From positions 1 through 64,000 of the forward strand of contig DAOUAE010000020.1 in NCBI GenBank assembly GCA_034433795.1: 64,000 nucleotides of DNA, read 5' to 3'. The position numbers and the translations under genes were made by a program. Positions 18,035 to 24,446 of this stretch are shown here, one piece after another (the first letter of the stretch is position 1; each line of letters begins with the position of its first letter). Source of the DNA: DAOUAE01 sp034433795 (GTDB lineage: Bacteria; Chloroflexota; UBA6077; FW602-bin22; DAOUAE01). Under the pieces are notes generated by a model, which had not been told where the DNA came from, ran no database searches, and saw nothing but the letters and a program-made list of their open reading frames with translations.

Positions 18035-18987
18035 CAGCGCTTCTCCTCACCGGGGATCTCGGCCTCGTAGTAGACCCAGTACTGCGCCGACTTGAAGGCC
18101 AGGGCCGTGAACACCAGCATGATCACGAATAGCACCCACGAGAGGGCGTCAGCGTAGCCCATGTTGGCGATGTAGGTGAAGGCGTTGTTGTAGATATGCA
18201 GCACGTAGAAATACGAGGCGTAGTTGGGACCACCCTGGGTGATCACAAAGGCGTTGGTGAACGTCTGGAACGAGGAGATAATGCTCATGACACCGTTGAA
18301 GAAGATGACCGGCGTGATCGAGGGAATGGTGATGTACCAGACCTGCTGGAGAGCGTTGGCCCCGTCGATCTCGGCCGCCTCATAGAGATGGGTCGGCACC
18401 CCCTGCATCGCCGCCAGGTAAATGAGCATCGGCCCGCCGAACTGCCAGAGGCTCATCAGCACAAACGTCGGAATGACCCATTCGGTGTCCACCAGCCAGC
18501 GCGGCCCCTGGATGCCAAAGAGGCTGTAGAGGGTGCCGTTCAGCAGGCCGAAGGTCGGCTGGAAGACCCAGGCCCACATCAGCGCCACCCCCACCCCCTG
18601 CAGGACGGCTGGGAGATAGTAGACCGTCCGCCAGACCGAGAGGAGCGGCAGCTGCTGGTTGAGCAGCAGAGCGATCAGCACCGCCAGAATCACGCTCAGG
18701 GGGACATACAGGACAGTGAAGTACGAGGTGACCTTGAGGGACTGCCAGAAGAGCTTATCGTGGATCATCAGCTCATAGTTGGCCAGCCCCACCCACTTCG
18801 GCGGCCAGTTGACCGGGTCGTTGTGGGTGAAACTGAGATAGGCCGAGGCGATGATGGGGATAGCCGTGAACAGCATAAACCCCACCAGCCAGGGGGAGAT
18901 AAAGATATAGAACCAGATCGCCTCGCGCGCCGCCAGGCTGCGGCGGGTCACCGTCGGGACAGGCTGGGAAACAGTCGCCGTCGCCAT
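18034..18987 (-). CDS. Carbohydrate ABC transporter permease, MalF-type
   Basis: A 317-residue membrane protein, first gene of the importer operon. It has about six helices and an EAA motif E-A-A-E-I-D-G-A-N near residue 203. The N-terminus carries a short Thr/Val-rich cytoplasmic tail before helix 1. GAGGGG lies just upstream of the ATG. It pairs with the MalG-type permease. Confidence 0.92.
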   Translation of the reverse strand: MATATVSQPVPTVTRRSLAAREAIWFYIFISPWLVGFMLFTAIPIIASAYLSFTHNDPVNWPPKWVGLANYELMIHDKLFWQSLKVTSYFTVLYVPLSVILAVLIALLLNQQLPLLSVWRTVYYLPAVLQGVGVALMWAWVFQPTFGLLNGTLYSLFGIQGPRWLVDTEWVIPTFVLMSLWQFGGPMLIYLAAMQGVPTHLYEAAEIDGANALQQVWYITIPSITPVIFFNGVMSIISSFQTFTNAFVITQGGPNYASYFYVLHIYNNAFTYIANMGYADALSWVLFVIMLVFTALAFKSAQYWVYYEAEIPGEEKR

Positions 18988-19061
18988 CCTTCCCCTCTAC
19001 CCGTTGATATGGCGGCTTACCGGCCAGTGCCCCAGAAGCACGGCTAACAAAATCGGAGCTG

Positions 19062-19090
19062 ATCTTAACACGCGTCCGGTCTCCTGTCAA
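19062..19090 (-). promoter_or_regulatory. Sugar ABC operon promoter
   Basis: Consensus -35 TTGACA, 17 bases, TAAGAT, on the minus strand. The start lies about 70 bases before the first ATG. The -35 overlaps one arm of the inverted repeat described in the next entry. Confidence 0.75.
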
Positions 19091-19116
19091 TACCCTCGGT
19101 CGCCATTTTTTGACAG
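19084..19116. repeat. Inverted repeat overlapping the ABC promoter -35 (candidate operator)
   Basis: The arms CTGTCAA (19084-19090) and TTGACAG (19110-19116) are perfect inverted copies, separated by 19 bases. One arm is the -35 itself, so a dimeric regulator binding both arms would block the polymerase. No regulator gene is adjacent. Confidence 0.4.
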
Positions 19117-19129
19117 CGCCAGTCTGGGC

Positions 19130-19166
19130 AAAAAATACAAAGCCACCCCACAATGCTGGGGTGGCT
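19130..19166 (-). terminator. Original tRNA-Asn terminator, now displaced to the left end of the island
   Basis: A perfect 10 bp stem (19141-19150 with 19157-19166) is followed on the minus strand by TTGTATTTTTT. The first bases of the hairpin overlap the 70 bp direct repeat. Before insertion it would have stood directly behind the tRNA gene. Confidence 0.8.
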
Positions 19167-19232
19167 TACCGGCTCCCCGAGCAGGATTCGAACCTGCAAC
19201 CTTGCGGTTAACAGCCGCCTGCTCTACCGTTG
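19163..19232. repeat. Left attachment-site direct repeat (70 bp)
   Basis: Identical to 24443-24512 over all 70 bases, and diverging immediately outside. It holds the anticodon arm, variable loop, T arm and 3' acceptor strand of tRNA-Asn plus ten bases downstream. Confidence 0.9.
19173..19232 (-). pseudogene. tRNA-Asn 3' remnant left by integration
   Basis: Sixty of 72 tRNA bases are present, but the 5' acceptor strand and the first half of the D arm are replaced by unrelated sequence. The acceptor stem cannot pair, so it is not a functional gene. Confidence 0.85.
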
Positions 19233-19266
19233 CCACCTGGGACCGAGCGGCTCTGCCATTTCGGGT

Positions 19267-19336
19267 AGCCTTTCGGTTCCTGGTTCACCCAAGCCTTTCG
19301 GTGTGTGGTTGCCCTGGGCGCCTGCCAGACCGAAAG
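19267..19336. repeat. Repeated motif near the left end (candidate integrase arm sites)
   Basis: AGCCTTTCGGT occurs at 19267-19277 and again at 19292-19302, each followed four bases later by GGTT. An inverted partial copy ACCGAAAG lies at 19329-19336. A related string, CCGAAAAGCAAAGCCC, lies beside the right end at 24400-24415. Regular spacing next to an attachment core fits arm-type binding sites. Confidence 0.45.
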
Positions 19337-19369
19337 CAAAAGCCCGCCAGTCGAACGTGACTGACGGGC
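19333..19369 (-). terminator. Terminator at the end of the island operon
   Basis: An 11 bp stem with one G-U pair (19342-19352 with 19359-19369), followed on the minus strand by TTTTGCTTT. It closes the leftward operon about 105 bases after its last stop codon. Confidence 0.75.
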
Positions 19370-19474
19370 CCAGGTGTGCTATCCTACTCCCGTCAGGCCG
19401 CTCCGACCGGCCTGGCCATGCTCTGGGGTGCTGGCACACCGCCAGGGCTTTTCTTTGCCATCATACCACGCCAG

Positions 19475-19705
19475 TCAAGGCAATGCCCCACGCCTGGCCG
19501 CCTCCTCTATCAGCAGCTCTGCCAGCACCCCACCCGGCCTCTTGCCTGTAGCCGCGCCCTCCCGGGCCAGCCCCCACAGCGCGGCTTCGTCATGCTCCCT
19601 CTCCCAGCGCTCGTTGATGTGTGCGAGCAGCTCGTACCACTCCCACACCAGCGCCGCCGGCCATAGCCGGCGGTAGAGCGCGTTGATGCGCTCACGGACG
19701 CCCAT
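19475..19705 (-). CDS. Island protein of 76 residues, unknown
   Basis: Last gene of the island operon. ATG 19705 has GGAGG 6 bases upstream and lies inside the end of the zinc-finger gene (14 base overlap). The product is helical and charged, with H-I-N-E-R-W-E-R-E-H-D-E in the middle and an acidic-basic C-terminal helix. No family is recognised. Confidence 0.6.
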   Translation of the reverse strand: MGVRERINALYRRLWPAALVWEWYELLAHINERWEREHDEAALWGLAREGAATGKRPGGVLAELLIEEAARRGALP

Positions 19706-20084
19706 TGCGTACCTCCACCATCATCTCAATCTCGCGCAATCGCTCGGCCAGTTCCGAGGATTCCAGCACCGCCACCATCGCCCGCGCCAGCGCCGCCAGC
19801 GCCTGGGCCTGGGCCGGCGAGAGCGTCCCCTGCTCAACGGAGCCCATCGCCGCCTCCAGCCGCTCGAAGACCGGCACCAGGCGCGGTGGCAGGAGCGCGC
19901 GGTAGCGGTGCGCCCGGCTCGTGTGCGCGCCACCCCTGCGCCGTGCCTCCAGCCGCTCCGTTTGGCGCTCAGGGTCGTGACTGAAACAGTAGGCCGAGCC
20001 AGGGAGGGCGAAGCTCTGACAGGGAGCGCCGTCACGGCGCACGCCCGCGCAGCGCTTCCTCTCGCTTCGCAGCGCTCCACCCAT
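19692..20084 (-). CDS. Island protein with N-terminal CCCH-type zinc-binding motif
   Basis: 130 residues. The N-terminus has C12, C22, C33 and H36 in the pattern C-A-G-V-R-R-D-G-A-P-C, then Y-C-F-S-H-D-P, a compact zinc-finger arrangement I recall from small proteins of prophages and islands. The remaining 90 residues are an Arg-rich segment and a long Ala/Leu/Glu-rich helix that may dimerise. A DNA-binding or packaging-adaptor role is conceivable but not supported by any recognised domain. The ribosome site is weak (GGGGCGAAG). Confidence 0.6.
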   Translation of the reverse strand: MGGALRSERKRCAGVRRDGAPCQSFALPGSAYCFSHDPERQTERLEARRRGGAHTSRAHRYRALLPPRLVPVFERLEAAMGSVEQGTLSPAQAQALAALARAMVAVLESSELAERLREIEMMVEVRNGRP

Positions 20085-20103
20085 CGCTTCGCCCCGCCAC
20101 CAC

Positions 20104-20829
20104 CTAGAATGTCACCTGCTCCGTCGGTCGCCAGCCGGGCAGCGCCGCGGTCGGTCCACCCTGGCCGCTGGCCTCCACACGGGCCATTTGAAACGCCGCC
20201 ATCAGCCGTGGCCAGCCAGCGGCCAGCTCCTGCCGCACGCTAATTGCCTTGCGGGCCGCCGGCGGCAGATGCGGCAGCCTGGCCTGTGTGATGGCGGCCA
20301 GGACCTGGGGCACGGAGGAAGCCAGCCCCTGCACCTCAAGATAGGCCGGTAGCTCGGCCTCCAGCGCTGCTAGAGTCACGTCGTCGCCGTCCTGGGCCGC
20401 CCGCTGGGCAAGGTCCTGAATCCGTGGGAGCAGCATCGTCCGCTCGGTTTTGTCCAGGAGCGGGCGGATGCGCTCCCAGGCTCGCCACTGCCGAAATTCG
20501 CGCAGCAGCTCAGCCGTCGGGTCGCCATCCCGCCGGCGCTCGGCCTCGGCCAGGGCCACCTCGACGCGCGCCTTTGCTGCCTGGGCCTGTTCCTGGAGCC
20601 GGTCGAGCTGCTGGAGCGCGCGACTGCGCATAGCATCCGTCTGCTCCTGCAGGCCAGCCGGAGTGAGCCGGCCCTGGCCGTTGACCTCGGCCTGGAGCAC
20701 TTGCTGGCGGAGCTGCTCCAGCACAGTGCCTATTCGGAGCGGCGTGCCGCGCAGCAAGTCCAGGTCAGCCCGGAGCTGGTCGGCCAGCTGCTGAACCTCG
20801 ACAGATTGGGTCAGAACGTCCATTGCCAT
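20104..20829 (-). CDS. Island coiled-coil protein, unknown
   Basis: 241 residues starting at ATG 20829 behind a clear AGGAGG, 18 bases after the ATPase stop. The first 110 residues are dominated by Leu/Gln/Glu/Ala heptads and then an Ala/Arg/Glu helix, so a long coiled coil is likely. The rest is helical with few conserved-looking motifs, and no cysteine is present. It has no signal or membrane segment. Its position behind the replication ATPase suggests a replication or partition accessory, but no evidence singles this out. Confidence 0.6.
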   Translation of the reverse strand: MAMDVLTQSVEVQQLADQLRADLDLLRGTPLRIGTVLEQLRQQVLQAEVNGQGRLTPAGLQEQTDAMRSRALQQLDRLQEQAQAAKARVEVALAEAERRRDGDPTAELLREFRQWRAWERIRPLLDKTERTMLLPRIQDLAQRAAQDGDDVTLAALEAELPAYLEVQGLASSVPQVLAAITQARLPHLPPAARKAISVRQELAAGWPRLMAAFQMARVEASGQGGPTAALPGWRPTEQVTF

Positions 20830-20847
20830 GGCAAACCTCCTAAGCAT

Positions 20848-22599
20848 TTATTTTTCTTTTGCAAGAAGCACCTGCGGCCCCGGCCCGGCCCGGTCGCCAC
20901 AGCCCCCAGCGTTCGCTGGCACACGGGGCTGGCCGCCCCTGCCCTGGTGTGGGGCGGACGGGTCCGCCCCACACCACAGACACCGCCCGGCGTCGTCCAG
21001 CTCGAGCGGCCCCGTGCAGTTCCCGCACCGGGGTGAACCGGATTCTTTTCTCGCAGCTATAGAGAGTGAGCTTGCGAGAAAAGAATCCGCGCGGCCCCTT
21101 TCAGCGAGGGCGTAGGCGAAGGGGTTGCCTCGCGTCCCACTTCCCTGCCGCACCACCTGGCCCGCCGCCACCAGCTGCGCTAGGTCTTGCTCCAGCGTCC
21201 GCCGCCCCGGCCGGGGAACCTCCCCTTCGGGCCAGCGAGCCAGGAGCGCCTCAGCGGTCAGCGCCCCCTGGGCCAGCAGGTCCAGCACAACCTGGAGTCG
21301 GTCCTGCTGGCGGGCAGCGGCCCGGTCTCCCAGGACGGTGTAGGTGGTCCCGCCGTCCCACCGCACCACCACCTCGAAGGGCTCTTCGCGCGAGTAGACC
21401 GTGAGGACGCGCCGGGTGTCCTCGGGGCGCTCGGGGTCGAAGCGCCGGAATTCCACGATGATGTCCGCCAGAGCGGAGAGGGCCCCGGAGCCCCGCCCGG
21501 CGGTGCCTTCACCGCCATCGGTCTTGCGCGGATGCCGGACCAGCAGCACCGCCGCCCCGGCCTCGGCCAGCGCCTGGAGGGGGAGCACCGCCCGCTGGAC
21601 CTCGCCGGCAGAGTTCTCATCAATGACGGGCCAGAGATTCGGCAGGGCATCAAAGACAATGAGGGCGTACTGGCCTGCCAGAGTCTGGAGATACGCCATG
21701 AAGCGCTCCCACTCGTCCCAGCGGGGCTTGCGCGCGAAGGGGCGGGCGATGGTGTGGACATGGTCGCCCAGCCCCACCTCATCCCGGCGCCTGCCCCACT
21801 TGCTGGCAGGCTCCTCGCTGATGACCAGCACCTGCCCTGGGGCGACCGCCCGCCCGGCCAGGACACCGCCCCGACCAAGGGTCGCCAGGAGAGCGGCAAC
21901 CAGGGTCGACTTCCCGGACTTCCAGAGCCCATAAAAGTCCGTGACAAGCCCGCGGGCCAGGAATCCCTCCCAGACCCAGTCCAGGCGGCTTTCGTCGGCG
22001 CTGATAGCGGTGACGGGGCGGGGCTGCCAGCGGTCGGGAATAGGGCCCACAGATTCTTTTCTCGCAAGCTCACTCTTTATAGCTGCGAGAAAAGAATCTG
22101 TATGGCCGTTGGGGGGCGGGGAGCCGATGGCCTGGGCCTCGTTCGCCGGGATTGGTGGGGCCGGCGGCGCCTCCGGGTCGCCAGTCCAGGTGAGCAGACC
22201 GCCGGTCACCCGCTGGGCCAGGTCGGCCAGGCTGGCCCGCTGGCCGCAGTGCCGGCACCCCCAGGCGTTCATGGTCAGCCAGGCCGACCGGGGGGTCCGA
22301 CAGCTCGGGCAGGTCCCGTCAGTGTAGAAGGGCTGCCTGGCCAGCGGGTCCCGGCTGCAGGCGCCGAGGAGCCGCGCCAGAACCTCGGCGGCCCGTGCCG
22401 CGGGGGTGGGTCCGCCAGGAGTGCGGGCTGCCCGGATGTGCAGCGCCCAGCCGCAGATAACGGCCCAGGCGGGGTCCTCGGCCCAGGGCTGGGGCAAGGG
22501 CTCCTCGGCGGCGATGCCGTAAGCGGCCGATGGGCCATCAGGCAGGTCGGTCAGGTCCACGAAGGGAGCCGGGCGGGAGGGCAGGTCGTGGAGAGTCAT
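20848..22599 (-). CDS. Primase/helicase-like RecA-fold ATPase with zinc ribbons (island replication protein)
   Basis: 583 residues. A zinc ribbon (C-P-S-C at 97-100, C-R-H-C at 115-118) as in primases. The RecA-type ATPase has Walker A G-L-W-K-S-G-K-S at 224-231 and Walker B L-I-V-F-D at about 313-317, like AAA_25/RepA helicases. A likely winged-helix region at about 435-500 and a second ribbon (C525, C528, C540, C543) follow. Two 16-residue peptides (168-183 and 505-520), D-S-F-L-A...A-R-K-E-S, are encoded by palindromic elements and lie at domain junctions. ATG 22599 overlaps the upstream stop (ATGA) and has GGAGG. Primase catalytic residues are not seen, so loader or helicase function is more likely. 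Confidence 0.82.
   Translation of the reverse strand: MTLHDLPSRPAPFVDLTDLPDGPSAAYGIAAEEPLPQPWAEDPAWAVICGWALHIRAARTPGGPTPAARAAEVLARLLGACSRDPLARQPFYTDGTCPSCRTPRSAWLTMNAWGCRHCGQRASLADLAQRVTGGLLTWTGDPEAPPAPPIPANEAQAIGSPPPNGHTDSFLAAIKSELARKESVGPIPDRWQPRPVTAISADESRLDWVWEGFLARGLVTDFYGLWKSGKSTLVAALLATLGRGGVLAGRAVAPGQVLVISEEPASKWGRRRDEVGLGDHVHTIARPFARKPRWDEWERFMAYLQTLAGQYALIVFDALPNLWPVIDENSAGEVQRAVLPLQALAEAGAAVLLVRHPRKTDGGEGTAGRGSGALSALADIIVEFRRFDPERPEDTRRVLTVYSREEPFEVVVRWDGGTTYTVLGDRAAARQQDRLQVVLDLLAQGALTAEALLARWPEGEVPRPGRRTLEQDLAQLVAAGQVVRQGSGTRGNPFAYALAERGRADSFLASSLSIAARKESGSPRCGNCTGPLELDDAGRCLWCGADPSAPHQGRGGQPRVPANAGGCGDRAGPGPQVLLAKEK
21039..21089. repeat. Palindromic element, copy 1 (in frame in the ATPase gene)
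   Basis: 17 bp arms (21039-21055 with 21073-21089) around a 17-base centre. The 47 bp core is the inverse of copy 2 with a single mismatch in the centre. It encodes ATPase residues 505-520. Confidence 0.85.
22050..22100. repeat. Palindromic element, copy 2 (in frame, opposite orientation)
   Basis: 17 bp arms (22050-22066 with 22084-22100) around a 17-base centre. The second arm base differs from copy 1, but its partner differs too, so pairing is kept. It encodes ATPase residues 168-183. Confidence 0.85.
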
Positions 22600-23030
22600 A
22601 CCGTTGCCTCCGCCCAGAGGGACAGCTGTCCGGCCACGGTCGTTCGCCAGCGGGCCAGGGGCAGAGCCACTTGCGCACCGTGCCCACGGTCGATGGGGAT
22701 GCCGTACTGCCGGAAGGTCTGCACCGTCGCTCGCCACTCCGTACCGTGCTCGTCAACCAGCAGCACGCCTGCCGCCCCCATTGCCTCAAGGCGGTCCAGG
22801 TGCGCAGCGTCAATGCACCAGGCGGGGGGCTTGCGCAGCTGATGGACATCTGTGCGAACGCGCTTCCTCAGCCAGCCGTCCTTCAGTGCCCCCACCACTT
22901 TACCGTGCGCGTTGTAGAAGACTGTGCTATCATCGGACTGGCGGCTGCCCGCAACAGCCGCTAAGCCTTGCCGCGCTCGCCCCGATGCCTGCCAAGCCCA
23001 GGGGCGGGCGCTCCCGTTCCTTCGGGTCAT
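22596..23030 (-). CDS. Island protein of 144 residues, unknown
   Basis: Joined by ATGA overlaps to both neighbours: its ATG (23030) lies in the excisionase stop and its stop lies in the ATPase start, so the three are translated as a unit. The first 30 residues are basic and Ala/Gly rich. The rest is an alpha/beta-looking region with V-F-Y-N, K-V-V-G, V-R-T-D-V-H-Q-L-R-K-P-P-A-W, V-L-L-V-D-E-H-G and a C-terminal L-P-L-A-R-W. I do not recognise the family. The conserved-looking V-H-x-L-R-x-P-x-A-W block is the best handle for a search. Confidence 0.65.
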   Translation of the reverse strand: MTRRNGSARPWAWQASGRARQGLAAVAGSRQSDDSTVFYNAHGKVVGALKDGWLRKRVRTDVHQLRKPPAWCIDAAHLDRLEAMGAAGVLLVDEHGTEWRATVQTFRQYGIPIDRGHGAQVALPLARWRTTVAGQLSLWAEATV

Positions 23031-23224
23031 GCCACTCCAGCCCCCTTCCTTTTCGCTTCTCGCTCTTTCGCCAGCCGCTCCACACTTGCTGGGTCGATGA
23101 GTCGGCCCAGTGGCGTCGATATAAAAGTGAGCTTGCCCGTTCGGCAATACACATCGACCATTTGCGGGCTCACCGCAAGACGCCTAGCTGCTTGTCCCGG
23201 CGATAGCCAGTGAGTAACCTCCAT
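23027..23224 (-). CDS. Excisionase-like helix-turn-helix protein
   Basis: 65 residues fitting the HTH_17 / MerR-like excisionase fold: W-L-S-P-G-Q-A-A-R-R-L-A-V-S-P-Q-M-V then Y-C-R-T-G-K-L and P-L-G-R-L-I-D. AGGAGG stands 5 bases before the ATG. It is the first gene of the island operon. By family it would bend attachment-site DNA during excision or act as operon regulator. The 20 bp palindrome about 50 bases upstream is a plausible binding site. Confidence 0.8.
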   Translation of the reverse strand: MEVTHWLSPGQAARRLAVSPQMVDVYCRTGKLTFISTPLGRLIDPASVERLAKEREAKRKGAGVA

Positions 23225-23267
23225 GCTTACCTCCTGTGTTTTTGGTCAACAAAAAGGGCGTCGGGCA

Positions 23268-23287
23268 TTCGCAGGAATTCCTGCGAA
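23268..23287. promoter_or_regulatory. 20 bp perfect palindrome in the island operon leader (candidate operator)
   Basis: TTCGCAGGAATTCCTGCGAA, fully self-complementary, lies between the terminator hairpin and the excisionase start. A dimeric repressor or the excisionase itself could bind here. Confidence 0.5.
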
Positions 23288-23289
23288 GC

Positions 23290-23322
23290 AAAAAAGGCCC
23301 AAGAGTGTGGACCTCTTGGGCC
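23290..23322 (-). terminator. Intrinsic terminator just downstream of the island operon promoter
   Basis: A perfect 10 bp stem (23296-23305 with 23313-23322), 7-base loop, followed on the minus strand by six T. It ends int transcription, but it also lies only about 12 bases after the -10 box of the operon promoter, so transcripts from that promoter must pass it. Confidence 0.8.
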
Positions 23323-23333
23323 TCTTCGATTCC

Positions 23334-23362
23334 AGTATAGCAAGCATCAAAACGCTTGTCAA
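23334..23362 (-). promoter_or_regulatory. Promoter of the excisionase-replication operon
   Basis: TTGACA, 17 bases, TATACT preceded by TGC: a near-consensus sigma-70 promoter located between the int stop codon and the terminator. Confidence 0.8.
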
Positions 23363-23396
23363 GGATTTTGGGGCTGCTTTCCCTCCGCAAGCCCGC

Positions 23397-24362
23397 CTAC
23401 AGCCGCCACTTATCGGCAGGGCTTCCCGTCTCGTGGGCCTTCGCCAGGTCCGCCTCGGCGATGGCCGCATACCGCCGCACCATCTCCAGGGACGAATGCC
23501 CTAGCAGCCGCTGGAGCCCGAGCAGGTTCCCGCCGTTCCGCAGAAACTCCGTGGCGAAGGTGTGCCGCAGTCGGTGAGGATGCAGGTTCGCCACACCCGC
23601 GCGGGCGCCCAGGTTGGCGAAGAGCTTGACCAGTCGGTCAGGGGTCAGCGGCCGCCCTTCCCGGGTGAGGAACAGCGGTTCGTCCGGCTTGGGCTGACGG
23701 CGCCCGGCCAGGTACCTCCAGACCGCCCGCCGCGCCATCTTACCCAGGTAAACGACGCGGCCCTTGCCCCCCTTGCCCTTCCTGACGAGCACCCGGCCAG
23801 AGCTTAGGTCCACGTCGCCTACGGTCAGAGCGCACAGCTCGCTTGCGCGCAGTCCGGCGTCCAGCAGCACCAGCACGATAGCTCTATCCCGCAGGGCTGT
23901 GTCGCGCCGCATGGCGAACGCCGCCCGTCCCTTGGTGCTGGCCGCGCGCGTGCTATCGCACGCCGTGAGGATGGCGGCCACCTCCTCGCGGCTCAGGGGC
24001 TCGATAACCGGCTGGGGCGCCTTCGGTGCGGGCACGGACGCCATCGGGTTGGGGCAGTGGTATTCCTCGGAAAGCCAGCGGTAGAAGCTGCGGAGGGCCA
24101 CCCAGCAGTTGTAGACGGTCTTGGCGGCAAGGGGTTTTCCGCGGCCGTTGGGCTCGGTCCGCAAATGGGCGAGAAACGCCCGCAGGTCTGAAGCGGTCAG
24201 GGTGGCAGGGTCTGTCTTCCCTTGTGCCCGGCACCAGCGGGCGAAGTGGGCGAAGTCCTTCTGATACTCGGCAATGGTGTTGGGGGAACAGCCCTCGGCC
24301 TGTTTGGCCAGGTAGAAACCGGTGAGCAGGTTCGCCAGCTTTTCGGTCTCAGGTCCCATCAT
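23397..24362 (-). CDS. Tyrosine recombinase / integrase of the island
   Basis: 321 residues. An N-terminal SAM-like core-binding domain (about 5-110) is followed by the catalytic domain with R172 (G-L-R-A-S-E-L), H263-x-x-R266 (H-R-L-R-H-T-F-A), H289 (L-L-G-H-S-S) and nucleophile Y298. This is the XerC/D-like phage-integrase family. ATG 24362 or the adjacent ATG 24359 is the start behind AAGGGG. Upstream openness runs into the tRNA and is not coding. It is adjacent to the attachment site, as usual for tRNA-specific integrases. Confidence 0.93.
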   Translation of the reverse strand: MMGPETEKLANLLTGFYLAKQAEGCSPNTIAEYQKDFAHFARWCRAQGKTDPATLTASDLRAFLAHLRTEPNGRGKPLAAKTVYNCWVALRSFYRWLSEEYHCPNPMASVPAPKAPQPVIEPLSREEVAAILTACDSTRAASTKGRAAFAMRRDTALRDRAIVLVLLDAGLRASELCALTVGDVDLSSGRVLVRKGKGGKGRVVYLGKMARRAVWRYLAGRRQPKPDEPLFLTREGRPLTPDRLVKLFANLGARAGVANLHPHRLRHTFATEFLRNGGNLLGLQRLLGHSSLEMVRRYAAIAEADLAKAHETGSPADKWRL

Positions 24363-24401
24363 CCTTCCCCTTCCTGAGGGCTTGGGTGTGAACCTGGAGC
24401 C

Positions 24402-24446
24402 GAAAAGCAAAGCCCTACGCAGAGCCTCTCGGTCTCTGGTAGGGCT
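24402..24446 (-). terminator. Island-supplied terminator behind the restored tRNA-Asn
   Basis: Stem 24411-24418 with 24439-24446, continued by 24420-24424 with 24434-24438 across one bulge, then TTGCTTTTC on the minus strand. It takes the place of the terminator displaced to 19130-19166. Confidence 0.65.

Noticed and set aside
19173..19232. Second functional tRNA-Asn
   Set aside because: The 5' acceptor strand and D-arm half are unrelated sequence, so the cloverleaf cannot form.
23184..23390. Possible 68-residue protein on the minus strand upstream of the excisionase
   Set aside because: It spans the promoter, terminator and palindrome, has no ribosome site, and its sequence is explained by these signals.
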